From assembly GCA_017543805.1 (NCBI GenBank), contig JAFYFK010000303.1, positions 1 through 9,232 of the forward strand: a stretch of 9,232 nt of DNA, written 5' to 3'. The first letter of the stretch is position 1. Every line of letters begins with the position of its first letter. The notes below the pieces were generated by a model. It made no database searches. It saw only the letters and a program-made list of their open reading frames with translations, and was not told the origin of the DNA. Positions 1 to 4,700 of the stretch are shown here, one piece after another. The position numbers and the translations under genes were made by a program. The DNA comes from Bacillota bacterium. Lineage in GTDB: Bacteria; Bacillota; Clostridia; Peptostreptococcales; Anaerovoracaceae.

Positions 1-93
1 GACCCGTGGGAGACTACCACGTTGATAGGTCGGAGGTGTAAGCATGGCGACATGTTGAGCTGACCGATACTAATAGGTCGAGCACTTGACCAA
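1..93 (+). rRNA. 23S ribosomal RNA, 3' end (partial)
   Basis: This is the last part of domain VI of the large-subunit rRNA; the gene starts before the window. The stretch reading GTTGATAGGTCGGAGGTGTAAG, followed by GAGCTGACCGATACTAATAGG, is the highly conserved bacterial 23S 3' end. The mature end is set by analogy with Bacillus-type 23S genes, where it falls just after the ACTTGACC-like sequence, so it is accurate to only a few bases. It is followed by a 5S gene in the usual 23S-5S order. No tRNA gene lies in the spacer or after the 5S, so this is the distal end of an rRNA operon. Confidence 0.96.
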
Positions 94-126
94 TGGTTTA
101 GAAGTGCATAATGCATTGTTCGGTTT

Positions 127-143
127 TGAAGGTATAGCCTTCA
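127..143 (+). other. 23S-5S spacer hairpin
   Basis: TGAAGG (127-132) and CCTTCA (138-143) are perfect reverse complements around a 5-base loop. The element sits in the spacer between the 23S and 5S genes and has no T-tract, so it is not a terminator. It probably helps separate or process the two precursor rRNAs. That role is inferred from position; the base pairing is seen directly. Confidence 0.5.
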
Positions 144-147
144 TAAG

Positions 148-286
148 AAAAATAAAGATCCAGTGGTTATATCGTTGGGGTTACACCTGTTCCCATCTCG
201 AACACAGTAGTTAAGCCCTTCAGAGCTGATGATACTTGGCGGGAAGCTGCCTGGGAAAGTAGGACGCCGCTGGTTTCTTTATTTTT
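148..286 (+). other. pre-5S precursor stem (probable RNase M5 substrate)
   Basis: Eleven bases just before the 5S gene (148-158, A-rich) are perfectly complementary to 276-286 just after it, extending helix I across a small internal mismatch. In low-GC Gram-positive bacteria RNase M5 matures 5S rRNA by cutting such a double-stranded precursor stem. The pairing is seen directly; the enzyme is inferred from the likely lineage. Confidence 0.6.
160..273 (+). rRNA. 5S ribosomal RNA
   Basis: Complete 5S rRNA gene of about 114-118 bases. It carries the conserved loop sequence CCCATCTCGAACACAG (around 192-207), GTTAAGCCCTTCAGAGC, and the 3' block GGGAAAGTAGGACGCCGC. Helix I is visible: CCAGTGG at 160-166 pairs with CCGCTGG at 267-273, with one G-U pair. 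The ends are set at helix I, and the mature molecule may extend a base or two on each side. The gene encodes the small RNA of the large ribosomal subunit and is the last gene of this rRNA operon. Confidence 0.97.
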
Positions 287-308
287 TGATTTATTGAACA
301 ATTCTCCT

Positions 309-334
309 GAAAGGCGTAAATCGCCTTTCTTTTT
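309..334 (+). terminator. intrinsic terminator of the rRNA operon
   Basis: GAAAGGCG (309-316) and CGCCTTTC (322-329) form a perfect 8-bp stem with a 5-base loop, followed by a run of T (330-334). It lies 36 bases after the 5S gene and just before the next gene's promoter, so it ends rRNA transcription. Confidence 0.88.
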
Positions 335-335
335 G

Positions 336-344
336 TGTTATAAT
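336..344 (+). promoter_or_regulatory. extended -10 promoter for the tmk cluster
   Basis: TGTTATAAT is an exact extended -10 element (TGn directly before a consensus TATAAT at 339-344). No good -35 hexamer lies 17 bases upstream, where the rRNA terminator hairpin sits; an extended -10 can do without one. The predicted transcript would start near 351 and reach the ATG at 377 with a leader of about 25 bases. Not tested. Confidence 0.65.
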
Positions 345-376
345 AATTTGTTAGTTTATGTTTACGGAGAAAGCGT

Positions 377-613
377 ATGTCGTATGAAACTGCAAGATAC
401 ATACTGTGGGCTCTGATGTGTGTTCCTGTGCTGTGGCTCGGGCTGCATCTCATCAATTCAGTCATAAACGATACGCTGGACATAAAGCGCAGAAACGCCG
501 CACGCAGAAAAAAGATCGCTGAGGAACGCAAACAGCAGGAACTCAGGGAATCCGAGAAACGGCGTTTTGAGACAGAATACAGAAGCAGAAGCAGAAGAGG
601 CAGTCATGAATAA
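377..613 (+). CDS. small single-pass membrane protein, unknown function
   Basis: A 78-residue protein that I do not recognise as a named family. The ATG is preceded by GGAG at 366-369 with 7-base spacing. Residues about 8-30 (ILWALMCVPVLWLGLHL and onward) form one likely transmembrane helix. Residues from about 36 to the end are dominated by Arg, Lys and Glu and look like a long charged helix or coiled coil, with an Arg/Ser-rich end. The charge balance favours an outside N-terminus and a cytoplasmic basic tail (inference). The gene overlaps tmk by 8 bases in an ATGAATAA arrangement, so translation of the two is probably coupled. The own RBS, the operon position and the coherent membrane/charged layout argue that it is real. 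Function unknown. Confidence 0.7.
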   Translation: MSYETARYILWALMCVPVLWLGLHLINSVINDTLDIKRRNAARRKKIAEERKQQELRESEKRRFETEYRSRSRRGSHE

Positions 614-1244
614 AGGACTTTTTATAAGCTTTGAGGGATCTGACGGGACGGGAAAATCTACTCAGGTAAGGCTTCTTACTGAGTATCTGCGGTCCGAAGG
701 GTATGACGTGCTTCTTACGAGGGAACCCGGGGGAACTGTAATATCCGAAAGGATAAGAAATATCATCCTTGATCCTTCTACTCCCGAGATGGACGGTCAC
801 ACGGAAGCGCTGCTCTACGCAGCATCAAGGGCGCAGCTTGTGGCGGAGGTGCTCAGGCCGGCCATAGAATCCGGGAAGATCGTCATCTGCGACAGATTCA
901 TGGATTCTTCCATAGCCTATCAGGGCTACGCGAGGGGCCTCGGGCAGGATACGATAAGGATGATAAACGAGTTTGCGGTCCACGGACTGCAGCCGGACAT
1001 CACCTTCTTTATGGACCTTCCGCCGGAAAAAGCAATGCTGCGCGTGGAGAGCCAGGGTCACAAGGACCGCCTCGAAGCGGAGGACATGAACTTTCACGAT
1101 AAGGTATATCAGGGCTTTAAGGAACTTTCCAGGTTCTATGACAAGCGCTATGTCAGAATAGACGCTTCCGAAAGCATAGAAGAAATATCAGAAAAGATCA
1201 GGCAGTATTTCAGGGATTATGTCGAGCGCAGGGACAGAGCATAA
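606..1244 (+). CDS. tmk: thymidylate kinase (dTMP kinase)
   Basis: Cytoplasmic enzyme that phosphorylates dTMP to dTDP with ATP, an essential step of dTTP synthesis. The 212-residue length is typical. Visible motifs: the P-loop GSDGTGKST at residues 11-19, TREPGGT at 38-44 (nucleotide-binding loop), DRFMDSSIAYQG at 96-107 (the DR(Y/F)xxS signature), and a LID region with DRLEAE and FHDKVYQGF at about 154-171. I chose the ATG at 606 because the protein then starts directly at the conserved MNKGLFISFEGSDG; an AGAGG about 5 bases upstream is the RBS. A longer frame from 567 would add 13 low-complexity residues inside the upstream gene and is not credible. The start overlaps the preceding small gene by 8 bases, and the end overlaps holB by 26. 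The tmk-holB pairing is conserved in Firmicutes. Confidence 0.97.
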   Translation: MNKGLFISFEGSDGTGKSTQVRLLTEYLRSEGYDVLLTREPGGTVISERIRNIILDPSTPEMDGHTEALLYAASRAQLVAEVLRPAIESGKIVICDRFMDSSIAYQGYARGLGQDTIRMINEFAVHGLQPDITFFMDLPPEKAMLRVESQGHKDRLEAEDMNFHDKVYQGFKELSRFYDKRYVRIDASESIEEISEKIRQYFRDYVERRDRA

Positions 1245-2034
1245 CAGAATGATCGCGGAGCAGCTTTCAGGGCTGATTTCTTCGGGGCGTTTTGTGCACG
1301 CATTTCTATTCTGCGGGGGTGACAGATCCGCAAGGGAAGAGATCGGCGCCTGGTTTGCCAAAGCCCTGCTGTGTGAGGAAAAAAGCGGAAGACCCTGCGG
1401 AAGATGCCGTTCCTGCAGATCATTCGATTCCGGAAACAACGCGGACTTTATAGGGACAGGCCTTCCGGAAGGACGCGCCAGCATAGGCGTGGACAGCATC
1501 GCAGAGCTTCAGAAAAAGCTCAGCTTTAAGCCTGTAGGCGGCAAATATGTGGCTGTAATAAGCGACGCGGAGCTGATGACTGCAGCGGCTCAGAACAAGC
1601 TGCTCAAGACACTGGAGGAGCCTTCCGGAGAAGCGGTCATCATACTTCTTGCGGAGCGCAGGGACGCTATGCTGGACACAGTGCTCTCCCGCTGCAGCGT
1701 ATACGTGCTGGAAGAGGCGGAAAAAGATGCTGATCCGGCGTTGCTGGAGGCCGCGGAAAGGCTGCACAGCCTTTTTGAGAGTGACGCGCCTTATTACAGG
1801 AAAAAAGAATGCCTGTCTCTGATCCTCGAAAGCAAGGAAGGGACAAAGGAACTTGCTCTGAACTTCCTGGATATTTTTGAGGACGTTTCGGCTGATGCCG
1901 CGGTAACAAAGGCGTCTGCGGCAGGAATGACGGCGGCGGAACTAGCCGAGACCGCGAGAAGACAGATAAAACAGGGGCACAGCGTGCCCTATACACTAAA
2001 ACAGATGTGCCTTGGAATGAAGGCGCGGAGGTAG
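1219..2034 (+). CDS. holB: DNA polymerase III subunit delta' (clamp loader), short form
   Basis: Delta' is the stator subunit of the clamp loader that places the sliding clamp on primed DNA. In this 271-residue protein I see the AAA+ core start (AEQLSGLISSGRFVHAFLF, residues 13-31), a degenerate P-loop GGDRSARE at 33-40 without the GKT residues, a zinc module with Cys at 52, 60, 63 and 66 (CGRCRSC), NKLLKTLEEP at 126-135, and the SRC motif at 157-159 holding the arginine finger. Lack of ATP binding fits delta'; SRC and LEEP are clamp-loader hallmarks. The family is commonly about 300-340 residues, so the C-terminal collar domain is short. The start is not certain: ATG 1219 has AGGG at close spacing and includes the EHNRMI stretch that fits the family; ATG 1249 is the alternative, with a poor RBS. 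Confidence 0.92.
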   Translation: MSSAGTEHNRMIAEQLSGLISSGRFVHAFLFCGGDRSAREEIGAWFAKALLCEEKSGRPCGRCRSCRSFDSGNNADFIGTGLPEGRASIGVDSIAELQKKLSFKPVGGKYVAVISDAELMTAAAQNKLLKTLEEPSGEAVIILLAERRDAMLDTVLSRCSVYVLEEAEKDADPALLEAAERLHSLFESDAPYYRKKECLSLILESKEGTKELALNFLDIFEDVSADAAVTKASAAGMTAAELAETARRQIKQGHSVPYTLKQMCLGMKARR

Positions 2035-2036
2035 AT

Positions 2037-3008
2037 ATGGCAACAGTAGCAGGCGTCCGTTTCAAAACGGCCGGCAAGGTATATTATTTTGATCCACAGG
2101 ACCTGGTAGTCTCGATAGGCGACGAGGTAATAGTTGAGACTTCCCGCGGTATCGAATTCGGCGAGGTCAGCTTCGGAAACACGGAGCTTTCCGACGAGAG
2201 CATTTCGTATCCCTTAAAGCCGATATTAAGGCTTGCCGATGACGTAGACAGGGTAAGGAACGCCGAAAACCAGAAGAAGAAGGACGGAGCGCTCAGGCTC
2301 TGCCAGGAGAAGATCGATAAGCACGGACTCGAGATGAAGCTCGTAGACGTCGAATACACCTTTGACGGAAGCAAGGTCATATTCTACTTTACCGCGGACG
2401 GCAGGGTGGACTTCCGTGAGCTCGTCAAGGACCTCGCGACAGTTTTCAGGATGAGGATAGAGCTCAGACAGATCGGAGTGCGCGACGAAGCCAAGATGAT
2501 AGGCGGCTACGGCTGCTGCGGAAGGGATCTCTGCTGTCATTCCTGGCTTCCGGATTTTGCGCCTGTGTCGATCAAAATGGCAAAAGCCCAGAATCTTTCG
2601 CTCAACCCTCTTAAGATATCAGGCATCTGCGGAAGGCTGATGTGCTGCCTGCAGTTCGAGAACGAAGTTTATCTTAAGCAGAGAAAAGGCATGCCCGGAA
2701 TAAGCGAGCGTATCACGACTCCTGACGGTCCGGCGATCGTTACCGATGTTGACATATTAGGGGATTCTGTAAAGTGCAGACTGATCCTGGAAGAGCGTAA
2801 CGGAGACCGCCCGGAAAAGCTTGGGGCGGACATACTGAGCTTTGGAAAAGACGAGATAACCAGGGCGGAGAAGTACAGGGTCAAAGAAAAAGAGGAACAG
2901 CGCAAACAGCGCAGGAACAATCAGAACAGAAAAGGCTTTACCGAGGATATCGAGCTTACAGGCCTTACTGAAGAAGAGCTTATCGCTGAATTCGGGGACG
3001 AGGAATAA
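2037..3008 (+). CDS. ricT: RicT/YaaT-type PSP1-domain protein
   Basis: A 323-residue member of the PSP1 C-terminal-domain family, equivalent in family and gene position to Bacillus subtilis YaaT (RicT). There it joins RicA and RicF in a complex that carries Fe-S clusters, stimulates RNase Y-dependent RNA maturation and affects sporulation and competence. The sequence shows the N-terminal MATVAGVRFKTAGKVYYF, a central RELVKDLA...RIELRQIGVRDEAK block, and the cysteine signature: Cys 160, 161, 166, 167 (GGYGCCGRDLCC), 198, 203 and 204 (GICGRLMCC). The tail from about residue 274 is rich in Lys, Arg, Glu and Gln and makes it about 50 residues longer than Bacillus YaaT. I chose ATG 2037, with GGAGG at 2027-2031, over an in-frame ATG at 2007 inside holB. 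It overlaps the next gene by one base. Confidence 0.93.
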   Translation: MATVAGVRFKTAGKVYYFDPQDLVVSIGDEVIVETSRGIEFGEVSFGNTELSDESISYPLKPILRLADDVDRVRNAENQKKKDGALRLCQEKIDKHGLEMKLVDVEYTFDGSKVIFYFTADGRVDFRELVKDLATVFRMRIELRQIGVRDEAKMIGGYGCCGRDLCCHSWLPDFAPVSIKMAKAQNLSLNPLKISGICGRLMCCLQFENEVYLKQRKGMPGISERITTPDGPAIVTDVDILGDSVKCRLILEERNGDRPEKLGADILSFGKDEITRAEKYRVKEKEEQRKQRRNNQNRKGFTEDIELTGLTEEELIAEFGDEE

Positions 3009-3730
3009 TGGCTCTGAGGCGGGATGACATCGGTTTCGGAGGCTATACGCTGCTGCAGGACGATTCGGCCTTCTGCTATGGGGTCGACGCGGTGCTTCTG
3101 GCTGATCTTGCCAGGTGCGGACCGGCGGACAGGGTAATGGATCTCGGGACCGGCAACGGAATAGTTCCGCTTATTATACACGCAAGGTATACTCCGGCAT
3201 CCATAACGGGCTTAGAGGTGCAAAACAGCGTCTTTGAGCTTGCTTTGGCCAACGTTTCGCATAATGAACTGTCCGACAGGATAAAGATTGTAAAATCGGA
3301 TGTTTTGGATGTCCGCAGGCTATTCCCCGCGGAGAGTTTCACGGTCGTCACCTGCAATCCGCCATACACGGAAAAGGGCAGAGGCATACCGGGCAGCAAC
3401 CCCGTGCTCTTTACCGCAAGGCACGAAACGACCGCCGCTTTTTCGGATTTCGCCGCAGCCGCGTCATGGCTGCTTCCAAAGGGAGGACGCTTCTGCGTGG
3501 TCCACAGGCCCTCAAGGCTGGCGGACATATTCGAAAGCTGCAGAGCCTGCGGTATGGAGCCGAAGATTCTCCGCATGGTGGCGCCTCACGCAGGGGCGGA
3601 AGCGAACATAGTGCTCGTCGAAACTGTAAAAGGCGCCGGTAAAGAGCTTAAAGTACTGCCCGAGCTCGTTGTCCGCAATGCGGACGGTTCCTATACGGAC
3701 GAAATAGAAAAGATATACTGCAGGAAATAA
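3008..3730 (+). CDS. yabB: YabB/TrmN6-family SAM-dependent adenine-N6 methyltransferase, probably acting on tRNA
   Basis: A 240-residue class I methyltransferase. Motif I, DLGTGNG, is at residues 45-51 (SAM binding). An acidic residue ends strand 2 in TGLE at about 67-70. The catalytic NPPY motif at 117-120 marks enzymes that methylate exocyclic amines such as adenine N6. The N-terminal GFGGYTLLQDDSAFCYGVDAVLLADL matches the YabB/TrmN6 group, whose E. coli member modifies A37 of tRNA1(Val). The gene follows ricT as in the Bacillus order, where yabB lies just beyond yaaT. The substrate is inferred from the family. The ATG overlaps the ricT stop codon (TAATG), so translation is likely coupled; GAGG lies just upstream. 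It is the last gene of the plus-strand cluster. Confidence 0.9.
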   Translation: MALRRDDIGFGGYTLLQDDSAFCYGVDAVLLADLARCGPADRVMDLGTGNGIVPLIIHARYTPASITGLEVQNSVFELALANVSHNELSDRIKIVKSDVLDVRRLFPAESFTVVTCNPPYTEKGRGIPGSNPVLFTARHETTAAFSDFAAAASWLLPKGGRFCVVHRPSRLADIFESCRACGMEPKILRMVAPHAGAEANIVLVETVKGAGKELKVLPELVVRNADGSYTDEIEKIYCRK

Positions 3731-3740
3731 TTACAGAATA

Positions 3741-3770
3741 ATAAAAAAGACCGCTTCCGGTCTTTTTTAT
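3741..3770. terminator. bidirectional terminator between yabB and abrB
   Basis: A perfect 13-bp inverted repeat (arms 3741-3753 and 3758-3770) around a CTTC loop. The GACCG/CGGTC core is flanked by A6 on the left and T6 on the right, so either strand yields a hairpin followed by U residues. It lies 10 bases past the yabB stop and about 80 bases past the abrB stop, and can end transcription of both convergent genes. Confidence 0.9.
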
Positions 3771-3798
3771 ATTGGAATCTTTGTCTTGGACCTGGAAT

Positions 3799-3841
3799 GG
3801 GTTTGGGATTGGGATTGGGATAAGGATTGGGATTTGGGTTA
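3799..3841 (+). repeat. GGGATT-type short tandem repeat with G-quadruplex potential
   Basis: GGG triplets occur at 3799-3801, 3805-3807, 3811-3813 and 3817-3819, each separated by exactly three bases (TTT, ATT, ATT). Further G runs follow at 3824-3825, 3829-3831 and 3836-3838. The first four fit the canonical G3N3G3N3G3N3G3 quadruplex rule; the whole tract resembles a degenerate six-base repeat of GGGATT/GGGTTT type. It lies in non-coding DNA between the terminator hairpin and the abrB stop. The minus strand, which would be the abrB 3' untranslated RNA, is C-rich. Confidence 0.75.
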
Positions 3842-3851
3842 GGTCTGTGGT

Positions 3852-4094
3852 CTAGAGATTTTTGATCTTCTTGATGCAGCTCCTGCAGATGTTCTTTCCT
3901 TCGTACTGAATTACATCAGATGCGTCGTTGCAGAAAATGCATGCCGGCTGATATTTACGAAGTATAATATCGTTGCCGTCTACATAGATCTCGATCGGAT
4001 CATCTTCCTTGAGGTAGAATGTGTTCCTCAATTCCTTAGGTATAACGATTCTTCCAAGCTGGTCCAGCTTGCGTACGATTCCTGTAGCCTTCAT
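3852..4094 (-). CDS. abrB: AbrB/SpoVT-family transition-state regulator with cysteine-rich C-terminus
   Basis: An 80-residue DNA-binding regulator. The N-terminal half (MKATGIVRKLDQLGRIVIPKELR, residues 1-23, and IEIYVDGNDIILRKY, 35-48) is the swapped-hairpin AbrB fold and is very close to Bacillus AbrB. The C-terminal half differs: Cys at 52, 55, 70 and 73 (CxxC, 14 residues, CxxC) would bind zinc, in a layout familiar from clostridial AbrB-like proteins. AbrB proteins bind DNA as oligomers and repress post-exponential functions; they often repress their own genes. The ATG has GGGAGG 6 bases upstream (complement of 4101-4106) and a good promoter. The gene is convergent with yabB, as abrB is with the end of its cluster in B. 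subtilis. Exact targets are unknown. Confidence 0.93.
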   Translation of the reverse strand: MKATGIVRKLDQLGRIVIPKELRNTFYLKEDDPIEIYVDGNDIILRKYQPACIFCNDASDVIQYEGKNICRSCIKKIKNL

Positions 4095-4129
4095 TGTTTC
4101 CCTCCCATCTTTTAAAATTTTTTCAATAC

Positions 4130-4159
4130 ATTATAAACTGACTGCCATAAAATAGTCAA
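4130..4159 (-). promoter_or_regulatory. sigma-A promoter of abrB
   Basis: On the minus strand TTGACT (complement of 4154-4159) and a perfect TATAAT (complement of 4130-4135) are separated by 18 bases. The predicted start near 4123 leaves a leader of about 29 bases to the abrB ATG. I see no clear terminator between the upstream minus-strand gene and this promoter, so some read-through into abrB is possible. Confidence 0.8.
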
Positions 4160-4212
4160 GTAAGCAACAGACGGAATTTGAGGGGATGGCGATTAATAAT
4201 GGTTATATTGGA

Positions 4213-4548
4213 CTATTTTCGCTCTCTTTTACCTTTTTTTGCGAGTCCTGCAAGGCTTGTCGCAGCGTTTACAAGGCTTGTGGTCGCTCCGACGACGCTC
4301 TGGTTTCCTTTTATTGCCCTGTTGACTCCTCCGAGCGCGTCCACGGTATCGTGAAGCGTGTCACCGAGGCCTTCGGTCTTTTCCTTTACGTCCTTAACGA
4401 TGACTTCGGTCTCCGCGGTTATATTGGCGACGGATTTGAGAGTCGGAATAAGATTTTTCAGCACGACAGCCAGATAAACGAGCACGACTATTCCTGCTAT
4501 GATAAGAAGTCCGAGAAGAAGTTCAGTAAGAGTGAGCGATATAGTCAT
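4213..4548 (-). CDS. DUF948-like single-pass membrane protein
   Basis: A 111-residue protein with one N-terminal membrane helix at about residues 8-31 (ELLLGLLIIAGIVVLVYLAVVL). A region of weak heptad character rich in Thr, Val, Lys and Asp follows (about 38-80), then an Ala/Ser/Leu helix and a very basic KKGKRERK end. This layout matches the DUF948/YtxG-like proteins of Firmicutes, which have no established biochemical role and are sometimes linked to general stress loci. I chose the ATG at 4548 over an in-frame TTG at 4566, because the GGAGG (complement of 4558-4562) lies 9 bases before the ATG and would fall inside the longer frame. Family assignment is by overall pattern, so moderately sure; function unknown. 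Confidence 0.75.
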   Translation of the reverse strand: MTISLTLTELLLGLLIIAGIVVLVYLAVVLKNLIPTLKSVANITAETEVIVKDVKEKTEGLGDTLHDTVDALGGVNRAIKGNQSVVGATTSLVNAATSLAGLAKKGKRERK

Positions 4549-4595
4549 TTTCACATTCCTCCACAAAAATACAAAGTATTGTATCGATTAACTAA

Positions 4596-4624
4596 ATTAT
4601 TCTATAAATTGCGGGATTTATCAA
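4596..4624 (-). promoter_or_regulatory. probable promoter of the DUF948-like gene
   Basis: On the minus strand TTGATA (complement of 4619-4624) and AATAAT (complement of 4596-4601) are separated by 17 bases, each one mismatch from consensus. The predicted leader is about 40 bases. Its -35 element lies only about 20 bases from the -35 of the divergent murA promoter. A TACAAT nearer the gene is a weaker alternative. Confidence 0.45.
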
Positions 4625-4644
4625 GTCTTTTCGCATTATAGTTT

Positions 4645-4673
4645 TTGACAACATGCATATTATTTTATATAAT
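4645..4673 (+). promoter_or_regulatory. consensus sigma-A promoter of murA
   Basis: TTGACA at 4645-4650 and TATAAT at 4668-4673, both perfect, are separated by exactly 17 bases. Transcription should start near 4680, which places the ATG codons at 4653 and 4677 upstream of the message and supports the TTG start at 4701. The leader is only about 20 bases, with GGAGG at 4689-4693. Confidence 0.9.
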
Positions 4674-4700
4674 CTTATGGCTGATGACGGAGGCTTTGTT

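Noticed and set aside
220..531. A 103-codon minus-strand frame across the 5S gene and small membrane protein gene
   Set aside because: It covers an rRNA gene, a terminator and a promoter, and has no coding character.
567..605. N-terminal extension of thymidylate kinase from an upstream ATG
   Set aside because: The extra residues are repetitive Glu/Ala from inside the upstream gene, and family similarity and the RBS both point to 606.
4186..4641. A 151-codon plus-strand frame opposite the DUF948-like gene
   Set aside because: It is antisense to a gene with a clear membrane helix, RBS and promoter, and its protein is low-complexity and Cys/Phe-rich without family features.
4653..4679. ATG codons at 4653 and 4677 as the murA start
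   Set aside because: The first lies between the -35 and -10 of a perfect promoter and the second precedes the predicted transcript start; neither has an RBS.
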